A DNA stretch of 64,000 nucleotides from Caulobacter radicis (GCF_003094615.1 NZ_QDKO01000009.1:372001-436000); one strand, 5' to 3'. Numbered from the stretch's first letter, positions 51,588 to 59,687 are shown. Notes: generated by a model not told the origin, from the letters alone. Numbers and translations are program-made.

Positions 51588-51768
51588 GAGAGAGGGAGGG
51601 GCCCACGCCAAAGGCGTGGGAGGGTGAGAGGTTACATCCTCTCCGAATGGAGCGCGATGGTTCGAGCTTCGGCTTGGACAGGGTCTGAGGTGCGCCGGCT
51701 AGCGGTGAAACCTCTCACCCTCCCACCGCTGCGCGGCGGGCCCCTCCCTCTCTCGAAGAGAGAGGGTC
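51576..51768. repeat. GC-rich palindromic repeat, type D, copy 2
   Basis: Left end CCCTCTCTCTAAGAGAGAGG with AGGGGCCCACGCC, right end CCCTCTCTCGAAGAGAGAGG. It contains the deaminase stop codon and separates convergent deaminase and double-TetR genes. Confidence 0.75.
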
Positions 51769-51777
51769 TCAAAAAGG

Positions 51778-53022
51778 CTACTTCGCCATCAGGCCCATCA
51801 GCAGAGGCCTCGCGAAGAGCCTCGCGGCGTCTTCGCGCGTCACGCCAGGGGCCCAGGCTTGCAGCGAGGCCGCCGCGTTGAGCATCGAGTTGATCATGTG
51901 CGCGGCCACCAGCGGGTCGACCGCGCGCACCGAGCCGTCGGCTATGCCGTCGGCGATCATGCCGGCGAAGCGGTTGGAGCCGCGGGCGTAGCCGTCGCTC
52001 ATTTCGTGCCGGATCTCGATCGGCAGGGCGCCCATCGACGAGGCGCGCAGGAGCGGGCCGTGGTCCGACAGCTGGTATTCGACCAGGGCCGCCGTCGCCG
52101 CCGACACCGCCGTCCAGCCGTCGCCTTCAAGCGAGGGGGCGGCCAGGGCCAGGGCCGACAGCTGGGCGCGGCGGGTGACCGCGAAGGTGCGCTGGAAGCA
52201 CTCGACCACCAGGGCGTCCTTGTCCTCGTGGTGGTGGTAGAACGAGCCCTTGGTGACGTTCAGCGCCGCCGAGATGTCCTCGACCGAGGCGCCGCGATAG
52301 CCGCGCTGGTTGATCAGGCGCGTGGCGGCCACGAGGAAGGTCTCGCGCCATTCCTGGCCCTCGTCGGAGACGGGCGTCGGGTCGGGCAGGGCCGGCGGCG
52401 TCCAGTCGCGGCCAGGGCCGGCGATGCCGCCCACGAGAATGTCGTACATCCGCTCGCGCACCCGCTCGTAGTCGTCGAGGTCGAAGCGGCGCAGCCAGGC
52501 GCCGGTCCAGAAGACCTGTTCGAGCAGCAGGTGGGCGCGGGCGTTGCGCTCGGCCTTGTCGAGATGGGCGAAGGCCTCGCCGTCGAAGAAGCCGCGCACC
52601 CGGCGGAAGATGTCGGCGAAGGCGGCCTGCACCGAGGCGCGCATCGGCTCCTTCAAGGCGCGGATCTCGGTGAAGCTGGCCAGTGGCGCGTCTTGCCCTG
52701 CGCGCACCCGGCGCGACAGGTCGAGATAGAGGGTCAGGAACTTGCGGATGCGGCCGGCTGCGTCGGGCTCGGCGGCCGCCTCGTCGATCATCGCGTCCAG
52801 GCGTTCGAGGCCCCGGATGAAGCAGGCGGCGGCCAGGTCGTCCTTCTTGCGGTAGTAGTAGGTGACGCTGGTGGTGATCAGCCCGACCTTGGCGGCGACG
52901 TCGGCCAGGGTCATGCCCTTGACGCCCTGGCGATTGAGCACGGCGGTGGCGGCCGCCAGGATGGCTTCCTTCTTCTGCGCGTAGCGCGCGGTCGCCGCGG
53001 TGACGGTGTGGCCGTCGTCCAT
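51778..53022 (-). CDS. Double TetR-family regulator (two fused TetR units)
   Basis: A 414-residue protein, about twice the TetR norm. Unit 1 has an HTH at about residues 20-66 (ILAAATAVLNRQGVKGMTLA, DVAAKVGLITTSVTYYYRKK) and unit 2 at about 230-278 (FLVAATRLINQRGYRGASVE, DISAALNVTKGSFYHHHEDK). Each HTH is followed by a helical ligand-type domain. Both HTHs look intact. Two dyads lie 16-52 bp upstream of the start, so autoregulation is likely. The ATG at 53022 is chosen; a longer frame to 53112 is unsupported. The hybrid kinase gene lies upstream on the same strand. Confidence 0.87.
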   Translation of the reverse strand: MDDGHTVTAATARYAQKKEAILAAATAVLNRQGVKGMTLADVAAKVGLITTSVTYYYRKKDDLAAACFIRGLERLDAMIDEAAAEPDAAGRIRKFLTLYLDLSRRVRAGQDAPLASFTEIRALKEPMRASVQAAFADIFRRVRGFFDGEAFAHLDKAERNARAHLLLEQVFWTGAWLRRFDLDDYERVRERMYDILVGGIAGPGRDWTPPALPDPTPVSDEGQEWRETFLVAATRLINQRGYRGASVEDISAALNVTKGSFYHHHEDKDALVVECFQRTFAVTRRAQLSALALAAPSLEGDGWTAVSAATAALVEYQLSDHGPLLRASSMGALPIEIRHEMSDGYARGSNRFAGMIADGIADGSVRAVDPLVAAHMINSMLNAAASLQAWAPGVTREDAARLFARPLLMGLMAK

Positions 53023-53037
53023 AGTCTGGCCCCCTGC

Positions 53038-53074
53038 AACGCCGGACTTTCCGGCGTTGGACTCAAGCGTCCAA
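53038..53074. promoter_or_regulatory. Two overlapping dyads upstream of the double-TetR gene
   Basis: AACGCCGGA-CTT-TCCGGCGTT (53038-53058) and TTGGAC-N6-GTCCAA (53057-53074) are both perfect inverted repeats and share two bases. Their position just upstream of the gene suggests operator function. Confidence 0.6.
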
Positions 53075-53123
53075 TCTAGGCCTGGAAAGGGGCCGCAGAA
53101 AGGCCCGCCCAAGTCTTTGTCGC

Positions 53124-55025
53124 TCAGTGGACGCGGTCGGGCAGGGCGGCGACCACGGCGCGGACCAGGGCGGCGGGCGACAAAGGCTTGGCCACCGAGC
53201 CGTTCATCCCGGCCTCGGCATAGGCGGCGGTCTGGTGGGCCAGGGCGTTGGCGGTCATGGCCACGATCGGCGCGGCGCCGGCCGGACCGGGCAGGGCGCG
53301 GATGGCCCGCGTGGCCTCGACCCCGTCCATGATCGGCATCTGGATGTCCATGAAGATCAAATCATAGCCGCGCGCGGCCGCCACGATGCCGGCCTGGCCG
53401 TCCTCGGCGGTGGCGACCCGGGCGCCGAGGGCTTCGAGCATGCGGGTGGCGATCAGGCGGTTGACCGCGTTGTCCTCGACCAGCAGCACCTCCAGCCCGT
53501 CGAGCATCGGGGCGTCGTCCTCGTCGTCCGTCGCCGCGGGGGGCTGGGCGGCCGGGGCCAGAAGTTCCAGCCAGAAGGTCGAGCCCTGGTCCGGCGTGCT
53601 GGAAAAGCCGATATCGCCGCCCATCAGCTGGGCCAGACGACGGGTGATGGAGAGGCCAAGGCCCGCGCCGCCGAAACGTCGGGTGGTCGAGCCGTCGGCC
53701 TGGCTGAAGCGCTCGAACAGGCTGGCCTGGGCGTCGAGCGGAATACCGACCCCCGTGTCCTCGATCTCGAAGCGCAGGCGCAGGCCCTCTTCGACCGGCG
53801 CGACGGACAGGCGGGCGGTCACCTGGCCGGCCAGGGTGAACTTCACCGCGTTGCCGATCAGGTTGAACAGGGCCTGGCGCAGGCGCACCGGATCGGCGGC
53901 GACGAAGGCCGCGCCGGCCGGCGGGGCTTCGACGCGGATGGCCAGGCCCTTGGCCTCGGCCTGCGGCTCCAGCAGGTCGGCGACGCTGCGCAGCAGGGCG
54001 GACGGATCCAGCGCCTCGGGGGAGAGCTCCAGCTTGCCGGCCTCGACCTTTGAGAAGTCGATGATGTCGTTGAGCAGCTCCGACAGCATGGCGCCGCAGC
54101 CCAGGGCCTCGGCCAGCAGGCGGCGGCCGTCGGCCGACAGCGGTTCGTGCTTGAGGAGGTGCAGGACGCCCAGCACGCCGTTCATCGGCGTGCGGATCTC
54201 GTGGCTCATATTGGCCAGGAATTGCGACTTGGTCGCGGTCGCCGCCAGGGCCGCGTCGCGGGCGACCAGCAGCTCGGTGACGTCCTGGCTGATGCCGATG
54301 ACGTCGAACAGCTCGCCCGCCCCGGCCCGCACGCCGCGCCAGTCGGTGCGCATCCAGTTCCAGCCCTCGCTGGAGGGGTCGGCGTGGCGGTAGACCAGCT
54401 GGGCGTGCTCGCCGGTCTCCTGGGTGCGCAGGAAGGCCCGGGTCATCGTCTGGCGATCGTCGGGGTGGATGGCGGACAGCATCTCGGCCACCGTCATCTG
54501 GCGGGCGTCGCCCAGCGGCGCGGCCAGGGTCGTGATGTCCTGCTCGAAATAGTAGATCCCCTTGCGGGTCTCGAAGCGCCAGACATAGACGCCGGCGGCG
54601 TTGCGCAGCATCTCGTTGGCGCGCTCGGCCTGCTGGCGCTGGAGGCGGCGCAGCCGTTCCTCGGAAAAGTCCTGGAAGACGATCAGCAGCGCGCCGTCGG
54701 GCAGGATCTTCGAGCGCGAGCGCACCCAAAGCCAGCCGCCGCCCTTGCGGGCCAGCCGGTGCTCGGACTGCACCTGGCCCTCGGCCCGCAGAACCCGGCC
54801 GGCCTGTTCCAGCACCTCGGTGTCGTGCAGGTGGAGAAAGTCGCGGATCGAGCGGCCCAGGGTCTCGTCGGGGCTCCAGCCGGCGATCGCGCTCCAGGCC
54901 GGATTGACCCGCACGATGGCGCGGTCTTGCAGCACCACGAACATGTCGAGGCTGTTCTGGAAAAACCAGTCGGCCGCGGCACGGTCGATGTTCGAGGCCG
55001 TCTCGCCCTCGGGACGCTTGCCCAT
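53124..55025 (-). CDS. Hybrid sensor histidine kinase (PAS-PAS-HisKA-HATPase-REC)
   Basis: A 633-residue cytosolic-looking kinase with no membrane segment. Two PAS domains (about 20-130 and 140-255) are followed by HisKA with the phospho-His in NMSHEIRTPMNG (about residue 274), an HATPase domain with NLIGNAVKFT, DTGVGIPLDA and GGAGLGLSI, and a C-terminal receiver with the Asp in YDLIFMDIQMPIMDG (about 560). The PAS domains probably sense an internal or redox signal. It has no cognate response regulator nearby. It is separated from the double-TetR gene by 101 bp and is divergent from the beta-lactamase-like gene. Confidence 0.9.
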   Translation of the reverse strand: MGKRPEGETASNIDRAAADWFFQNSLDMFVVLQDRAIVRVNPAWSAIAGWSPDETLGRSIRDFLHLHDTEVLEQAGRVLRAEGQVQSEHRLARKGGGWLWVRSRSKILPDGALLIVFQDFSEERLRRLQRQQAERANEMLRNAAGVYVWRFETRKGIYYFEQDITTLAAPLGDARQMTVAEMLSAIHPDDRQTMTRAFLRTQETGEHAQLVYRHADPSSEGWNWMRTDWRGVRAGAGELFDVIGISQDVTELLVARDAALAATATKSQFLANMSHEIRTPMNGVLGVLHLLKHEPLSADGRRLLAEALGCGAMLSELLNDIIDFSKVEAGKLELSPEALDPSALLRSVADLLEPQAEAKGLAIRVEAPPAGAAFVAADPVRLRQALFNLIGNAVKFTLAGQVTARLSVAPVEEGLRLRFEIEDTGVGIPLDAQASLFERFSQADGSTTRRFGGAGLGLSITRRLAQLMGGDIGFSSTPDQGSTFWLELLAPAAQPPAATDDEDDAPMLDGLEVLLVEDNAVNRLIATRMLEALGARVATAEDGQAGIVAAARGYDLIFMDIQMPIMDGVEATRAIRALPGPAGAAPIVAMTANALAHQTAAYAEAGMNGSVAKPLSPAALVRAVVAALPDRVH

Positions 55026-55117
55026 CGCGCTCCCCTCGTCTTCAATCGATCAACGCAGGATCAGGTGAAGGTTGCGTTATCCGTACCGCCTATTCGATCC
55101 GCGATAATAAGGCGACC

Positions 55118-56377
55118 GTGACTGAAGGTCGCGCCAGTAAGGGGGATTCCCGTTTGAGCACGCCCGAAGCCGTCGGCCTGTCGTCGCAGCGCCTGAAGCG
55201 CATCGATACCTTCCTGCAGGCCAAGTATGTCGAGCCCGGCCTCCTGCCCGGCGCCCAGCTGCAGGTCTGGCGGCGCGGCCAGCTGGCCCACGAGACCGTG
55301 CTGGGCCTGGCCGACCGCGAGCGCGGAACGCCGCTGAAGTCCGACACGCTGTACCGCATCTATTCGATGACCAAGCCGATCACCTCGATCGCCTTCATGA
55401 TGCTGGTCGAGGAGGGCCGGGTGGCCCTCGAGGATCCGGTGCATCGCTTCATCCCGGCCTTCAAGGACCTCGGCGTGTTCGCCGCCGGCTCGCTGGGCAT
55501 GTTCCAGACCAGGCCCCTGGCCGAGCCGATGCGGATGATCGACCTTTTGCGCCACACGGCCGGCTTCACCTACGGCTTCCAGCAGCGCGGCAATGTCGAC
55601 GCGGCCTATCGCAAGCTGCATCTCGACGACCTGCCGGGGCCGCGCGACCTGGACGGCTTCATCGCCGAGCTGGCCAAGCTGCCCCTCGAGTTCAGCCCCG
55701 GCGAGGCCTGGAACTATTCGGTCTGCACCGACGTGCTGGGCTATCTTGTGCAGGTCATCTCGGGCCAGCCGTTCGACCAGTTCCTCAAGGACCGCATCTT
55801 CGAGCCGCTGAAGATGGCCGACACCGGCTTCTTCGTGCCGGAGGCCGATCAGGCCCGCTTCGCCGCCTGCTACAGCCTGGATCCCAAGGGCAAGGTGGTG
55901 CTGCAGGACGATCCGGCCCAGAGCCCGTTCCTCAAGGACCCGCTGTTCAAGTCCGGCGGCGGGGGCCTGGTCTCCACCGCCGCCGATTACATGCGCTTCT
56001 GCCGCATGATCCTGAACGGCGGCCAGCTGGACGGCGCCCGCATCGTCAGCCCCAAGACGCTGAAGGCGATGATGCTCAATCACCTGCCGGGCGGCCGCGA
56101 GCTCACCGAGATGTCGAAGTCGCTGTTCAGCGAGAGCGTCTATGACGGCGTCGGCTTCGGCCTCGGCTTCGCCGTCACGACGGACCTGGCCCGCACCCGC
56201 ACCATCGGCAGCCTGGGCGAGGCCTTCTGGGGCGGCATGGCCTCGACCGCCTTCTGGGTGGATCCGGTCGAGGACCTGGCGGTGGTGTTCATGACCCAGC
56301 TGATGCCGTCCAGCGTCTATCCCATCCGGCGGGAGCTGCGGACGCTGGTCTACGCGGCGTTCGAGGAGGCGGCTTAA
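55118..56377 (+). CDS. Serine hydrolase of the beta-lactamase / EstB family
   Basis: A 419-residue class C beta-lactamase-fold hydrolase without signal peptide. The nucleophile motif SMTK lies in LYRIYSMTKPITS (about residue 87), the Tyr in WNYSVCTDVLGYLV and the third motif region in FGLGFAVTTDLARTR. Such enzymes hydrolyse esters or amides and are often not true beta-lactamases. GTG at 55118 is taken as start; an in-frame TTG a little downstream gives a shorter N-terminus. The gene is divergent from the hybrid kinase and followed by a type A repeat. Confidence 0.82.
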   Translation: MTEGRASKGDSRLSTPEAVGLSSQRLKRIDTFLQAKYVEPGLLPGAQLQVWRRGQLAHETVLGLADRERGTPLKSDTLYRIYSMTKPITSIAFMMLVEEGRVALEDPVHRFIPAFKDLGVFAAGSLGMFQTRPLAEPMRMIDLLRHTAGFTYGFQQRGNVDAAYRKLHLDDLPGPRDLDGFIAELAKLPLEFSPGEAWNYSVCTDVLGYLVQVISGQPFDQFLKDRIFEPLKMADTGFFVPEADQARFAACYSLDPKGKVVLQDDPAQSPFLKDPLFKSGGGGLVSTAADYMRFCRMILNGGQLDGARIVSPKTLKAMMLNHLPGGRELTEMSKSLFSESVYDGVGFGLGFAVTTDLARTRTIGSLGEAFWGGMASTAFWVDPVEDLAVVFMTQLMPSSVYPIRRELRTLVYAAFEEAA

Positions 56378-56384
56378 TCTCCGG

Positions 56385-56515
56385 GAACCTCCCCCTGTGG
56401 GGGAGGTGATCGCGAAGCGATCGGTGGGGGGAGTGGTTGATGACTTTCCGTTGTCTCGGAAGCTGAAAACGGCCCCCCACCGGCCTTCGGCCGCCTCCCC
56501 CACGGGGGGAGGTTC
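56385..56515. repeat. GC-rich palindromic repeat, type A, copy 7
   Basis: GAACCTCCCCCTGTGGGGGA at left and CCTCCCCCACGGGGGGAGG at right, between convergent beta-lactamase-like and pirin genes, with internal GCGATCGGTGGGGGG. Confidence 0.85.
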
Positions 56516-56518
56516 GTC

Positions 56519-57412
56519 CTAGAGCGGCGAAGCCGGCGGGGTATAATCCTCCGGCAGGGGGATGAACTCGCCGTCGTCGAGGTCGGGCAGCTTCATGCGG
56601 CCGGCGCGCCAGTCGGCCTTGGCCTGTTCGATGCGGTCCTTGGAGCTGGAGACGAAGTTCCATTCGATGAAGCGCGGGCCGATCGGCTCGCCGCCCAGCA
56701 GCATGACCACCGACGGCTCCAGGGCCTCGAAGACCACGGTCTCGCCCGGGGCGAAGACGGCCATCTGGGCCGCGCCCAGTTCGCGGCCGGCGACTTCGAC
56801 CCGGCCGCTGGAGACATAGGCCGCGCGCTCGGAGTATTCGGCCGGCAGGGCCGCCTTGGCCCCGGCCGCCAGCTCCCAGTGGACGTAGAACAGCGGCGAG
56901 TGCACCGGCACGCTGGCCTTGGCGCCGAAGGCCTCGCCGGCGATCAGGCGGGCTTTCAGGCCCGCGCCCTCATAATAGGGCAGGTCGGCCGAGCCGGCGT
57001 GGTGGCTGAAGCCGGGATCCATCTCCTCGTATTCCTTGGGCAGGGCGATCCAGGCCTGCATGCCGTTCATCACCCCGCCCTGGCTGCGCAGGGTCTCGAA
57101 GCGTTCGGAGTGGGTGATGCCCGAGCCTGCGGTCATCCAGTTGACCTCGCCGGGCACGATCTCGATCTCCGAGCCGACGCTGTCGCGGTGGGTCATGGCC
57201 CCTTCGAACAGGTAGCTCAGGGTCGACAGGCCGATGTGCGGGTGGGGCCGCACGTCGACGCTACGGGGGAAGTTCGGGTCGAAGCTGGCCGGGCCCATGT
57301 GGTCGAGGAACACGAACGGCCCGACCATGCGCCGCTTGGCGAAGGGCAGCACCCGCCCGACCTCGAAACCGCCGATGTCGCGGCGGCGGGCGTCGATGAC
57401 GAGGTCGATCAT
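56519..57412 (-). CDS. Pirin family protein
   Basis: A 297-residue bicupin. The metal-binding block RPHPHIGLSTLSYLFEG and the segment WMTAGSGITHSERFETLR are diagnostic of pirin. Members are iron-binding; several act as quercetin 2,3-dioxygenases or as redox-sensing cofactors. The C-terminal region (GPRFIEWNFVSSSKDRIEQA) matches the family. The ATG at 57412 has GGAG five bases upstream. It shares a strand with the small gene at 57504-57800, 91 bp away. Confidence 0.88.
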   Translation of the reverse strand: MIDLVIDARRRDIGGFEVGRVLPFAKRRMVGPFVFLDHMGPASFDPNFPRSVDVRPHPHIGLSTLSYLFEGAMTHRDSVGSEIEIVPGEVNWMTAGSGITHSERFETLRSQGGVMNGMQAWIALPKEYEEMDPGFSHHAGSADLPYYEGAGLKARLIAGEAFGAKASVPVHSPLFYVHWELAAGAKAALPAEYSERAAYVSSGRVEVAGRELGAAQMAVFAPGETVVFEALEPSVVMLLGGEPIGPRFIEWNFVSSSKDRIEQAKADWRAGRMKLPDLDDGEFIPLPEDYTPPASPL

Positions 57413-57503
57413 GGGGGCTCCGTGTGGCTTGTTGCGCGGGCTCAGTCCTCCCACGGCGGACGTGCGGCGTCTTGTTGATTTTCGCGGAGGCGCGGTCCCG
57501 CCT

Positions 57504-57800
57504 TCAGCGGTCGTTCCACCAGGCGCCCTGGCGGCGCAGGATCTCGACATATTCGTCGACGACCTCGGGCGGACAGCCGCGGCGGCGCTTGTACTCGGCC
57601 TTCTTCTCGGCCTCGATCGCGGCCAGCCGCCGGGCTTCGGCGCGAGCGGCGGCCTTGGCGGCGGCGCGGGCCTCGGCCTCGGCGCGCTCGGCGGCGCGAC
57701 GCGCGGCCAGCCGCTCCGCCGGCGTCGGCGGGGGCGGCGGAGGCGCGGGGCCGCGGGTGCGGTGCGGACGGGCGGGGCAGGGGTTGCGGCGATGGGGCAT
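57504..57800 (-). CDS. Small basic Ala/Arg/Glu-rich hypothetical protein
   Basis: A 98-residue protein with a proline run (PAPPPPPPTPAERLAARRAA) followed by a likely coiled-coil helix rich in A, R and E, ending GCPPEVVDEYVEILRRQGAW. Predicted strongly basic. I recognise no family. It could be real because the frame has coding-like composition and a clean end, but low-complexity sequence makes gene calling uncertain. It lies upstream of pirin on the same strand. Confidence 0.5.
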   Translation of the reverse strand: MPHRRNPCPARPHRTRGPAPPPPPPTPAERLAARRAAERAEAEARAAAKAAARAEARRLAAIEAEKKAEYKRRRGCPPEVVDEYVEILRRQGAWWNDR

Positions 57801-57818
57801 GGGGTTGGGCTCGGCTGG

Positions 57819-57953
57819 GAACCTCCCCCCGTGGGGGAGGCGATCGCGCAGCGATCGGTGGGGGGAGTTGGGGGCTGAACCAGGCCGGCCTGGGTGGAAG
57901 CTGAAAACGGCCCCCCGCCGGCCTTCGGCCGCCTCCCCCAGAGGGGGAGGTTT
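57819..57953. repeat. GC-rich palindromic repeat, type A, copy 8
   Basis: GGAACCTCCCCCCGTGGGGG at left and CCTCCCCCAGAGGGGGAGG at right; the last copy before the AT-rich island. Confidence 0.85.
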
Positions 57954-58621
57954 CCTGATCGCCGGACACGCGGCCTCGCGCTCACGCGGAAAACCGCTGA
58001 GGGGATGGAGAGGGCGCGGGGCGTCCGGACCGCGTCCGGAGCTGTGTTTGAATGTACCGTTTCGACGAAGCCTTGACGCCCCGCGCGATCGTTTGACCTC
58101 AGGCCGGGGCGCGCGGGCCTTTTCCGCCCTTCACCCCCTTCGGCATGTGCCTTCCCCGTGACCGGGCTGTGAGCTTCGCTAGCCATCGCGTGCAGACAGA
58201 AGGCGCCGGAGCGGACCCTCGGGCGGGCGGGAGCCCATGACAGGCAAGCCCCCGATAGGCGGGTTTACGTCCCCCGCCCTCCGTTCAAGCCCCGCCGGCC
58301 CGGCTCACGCCGCTCCAGGAGGCCCCGCTCGATCGCACCCCGCCGCACGCATCGGGCCGGATCCTAGCGCCCTCTCCCCGCGACGGGATCGAGAGGATTA
58401 TGCGGGCGGTTTGAGGGCCGTCGGATGGGAAACGTGCGTTTTTATGTAGGGCGTTGATTGGGTTGGGGTTTGTTCGGCGGGGGATGGGGATTGGGGGAGG
58501 TTATTCGGCCAGTGAAGTGAGGGGGGGCACGGTAAGCTGGACGTTTTGGGGCAGCTTCACCTAAAGTGTAGTTTCTTCTGTCGATTTTCGAGTCGGCAGG
58601 CCTAACAGTCGCGAATCTTAC
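57954..58621. other. Transition from host GC-rich DNA to AT-rich island
   Basis: About 670 bp without a supported gene. The left part is GC-rich with small dyads (for example GGACCGCGTCC near 58039). From about 58440 the sequence becomes G-rich on this strand and then AT-rich. A weak hairpin GTGAAG (58512-58517) / CTTCAC (58555-58560) precedes the deoxyribosyltransferase-like gene and could be part of a leader. The island promoter presumably lies here; I cannot place it with confidence. Confidence 0.45.
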
Positions 58622-59215
58622 GTGAGCCCCTCAAGCAAGCCGTTCACAAAGCCCATTCAGCGGGTGAAGCTTAATCTTGCGGTGACTCGGCTCGCGCAGG
58701 AGTTAGATGTTTTTGTCGCTGGCCCATTTATAGATAAAAATTGGACGGCTGAAGAGCTGGTTAAGCAAAGTGCCGCTACCCGTGCCAGGCTTGCGGTAAA
58801 GGATTTTATAGAATCTGATTTGCAGCACAGGGTCGTTCTTGGTGAGCATCGCGGTGTTGATGAAATTGGATCGTCTGCGTTCGGTGATCACACCAGTTTT
58901 GCTATCGCTGAGCTTGCTCTCGTCAGGGAGTGTGAGGCTATTGTAATATTTCCGTCAAGTGTTGGATCTTTCTGTGAGCTTGGTGCCTGGTCTTTAAGTG
59001 AACATATATGCAGAAAGATGTTAATAATACCGGAAAAGAAATTTGAGAATGAGGTAAGCTATTTAAATATTGGAACATTGAGAATGGCTGCTAGTAATGG
59101 CGCTTCTATTATTTGGCGAGATTTGGAAGATCTAGAAAGTATAATGGGTGATGTAAGGAGGTTCGTTGGCTTTGCGCATGATCGCGCCATGGTGAGGTCT
59201 GTCACTCGTGACTAA
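58622..59215 (+). CDS. Nucleoside 2-deoxyribosyltransferase-like protein, candidate retron effector
   Basis: A 197-residue protein with the NDT outline. The substrate-binding strand reads DVFVAGPFIDKNW (residues about 29-41) and the nucleophile Glu (E119) lies in SVGSFCELGAW. It starts at GTG 58622 and overlaps the next gene by 8 bp. In retrons of the Ec86/Sen2 type, NDT-like proteins are toxins that hydrolyse or modify nucleosides such as NAD+ precursors when the complex is triggered by phage. Here it lacks the C-terminal DNA-binding domain found in Ec86, which is instead a separate gene. Codon use is AT-rich and unlike the neighbours, a sign of transfer. Confidence 0.8.
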   Translation: MSPSSKPFTKPIQRVKLNLAVTRLAQELDVFVAGPFIDKNWTAEELVKQSAATRARLAVKDFIESDLQHRVVLGEHRGVDEIGSSAFGDHTSFAIAELALVRECEAIVIFPSSVGSFCELGAWSLSEHICRKMLIIPEKKFENEVSYLNIGTLRMAASNGASIIWRDLEDLESIMGDVRRFVGFAHDRAMVRSVTRD

Positions 59216-59567
59216 GCGGGAGGCTATAGATGATATTCTCTTGATGTTGGCTATTAAGCTGGCGCAGCCTGGGTTGGCGGCTGATATCGAGGAGGGATAT
59301 TATCGTCTCGATCCGGACTCTGCTGAGGATAGGCCCTCTAGGAAAGATCTGAGGCTTCATTTAGATAGGCTTATAGATCAAAAGTATATATGGCTGTATG
59401 CGGGGCGGCGTTACCTGTTGACGCGGCGTGGTGAGCGCTACGTTGCGCTTGCTGGTTTGAGGTTGGATCTCGATATGCGTCGCCTCTACTTGCTAAAAGA
59501 GACGCGATCGTCTAGTTTGAAGCGTCGGGGCGGCACTCACGATTGGCCGCTGAAGCAGCAGCCATAG
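59208..59567 (+). CDS. Small winged-helix DNA-binding protein of the retron locus
   Basis: A 119-residue protein translated from GTG 59208, overlapping the preceding gene (GTGACTAA), so the two are coupled. It looks like a winged HTH: RKDLRLHLDRLIDQKYIWLYAGRRYLLTRRGERYV contains a recognition helix followed by the two-stranded wing. Similar domains are fused to the NDT effector in Ec86-type retrons, which supports the view that a fusion has split here, or never formed. It is followed by the candidate noncoding RNA and the reverse transcriptase gene. DNA binding is inferred from fold pattern only. Confidence 0.7.
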   Translation: MTKREAIDDILLMLAIKLAQPGLAADIEEGYYRLDPDSAEDRPSRKDLRLHLDRLIDQKYIWLYAGRRYLLTRRGERYVALAGLRLDLDMRRLYLLKETRSSSLKRRGGTHDWPLKQQP

Positions 59568-59668
59568 GTTTTCTTGGTTGGGCGTAAAGGGCTCGCGGTT
59601 AGGCTTCTGTCGCGCTTTCGGGCGCAGCCAAAACCGCGACAGAAGCCTAACCGCGTGCTCTTAAGCAA
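59490..59668 (+). ncRNA. Candidate retron msr-msd noncoding RNA
   Basis: The segment between the winged-helix gene and the RT gene, extending back into the last codons of the former. TTGCTAAAAGAG (59490-59501) can pair with CTCTTAAGCAA (59658-59668) except for a bulge and one mismatch, as a1/a2 ends would. Between them are GACGC/GCGTC (59501-59526), a hairpin around GCTG-AAG-CAGC (59545-59563) and the long 21-bp stem. The long hairpin is firm; the a1/a2 boundaries and branching guanosine are inference, and the a2 candidate partly competes with the base of the long stem. Confidence 0.45.
59587..59662 (+). repeat. Long perfect hairpin, candidate msd stem
   Basis: Arms 59594-59614 and 59635-59655 are 21-bp perfect inverted repeats (left arm begins CGCGGTTAGGC and ends TCTGTCGCG) with a 20-nt loop; six further pairs at the base extend it to 59587-59662. 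Length and position before an RT gene fit a retron msd. Confidence 0.85.
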
Positions 59669-59687
59669 CTAATTTGGTTGGTAAAAC

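Noticed and set aside
12789-57953. CRISPR array suspected from many similar repeats
   Set aside because: The repeats are dispersed singly between genes at kilobase distances, are 120-190 bp long and have no regular spacers.
58237-58449. 70-codon plus-strand frame before the AT-rich island
   Set aside because: Low-complexity Pro/Ala/Arg product typical of chance frames in GC-rich DNA and no ribosome binding site.
58512-58560. GTGAAG...CTTCAC upstream of the deoxyribosyltransferase-like gene as the retron RNA
   Set aside because: Only six pairs around a 37-nt loop; far weaker than the 21-bp stem at 59594-59655. Kept as an alternative only if comparative data demand it.
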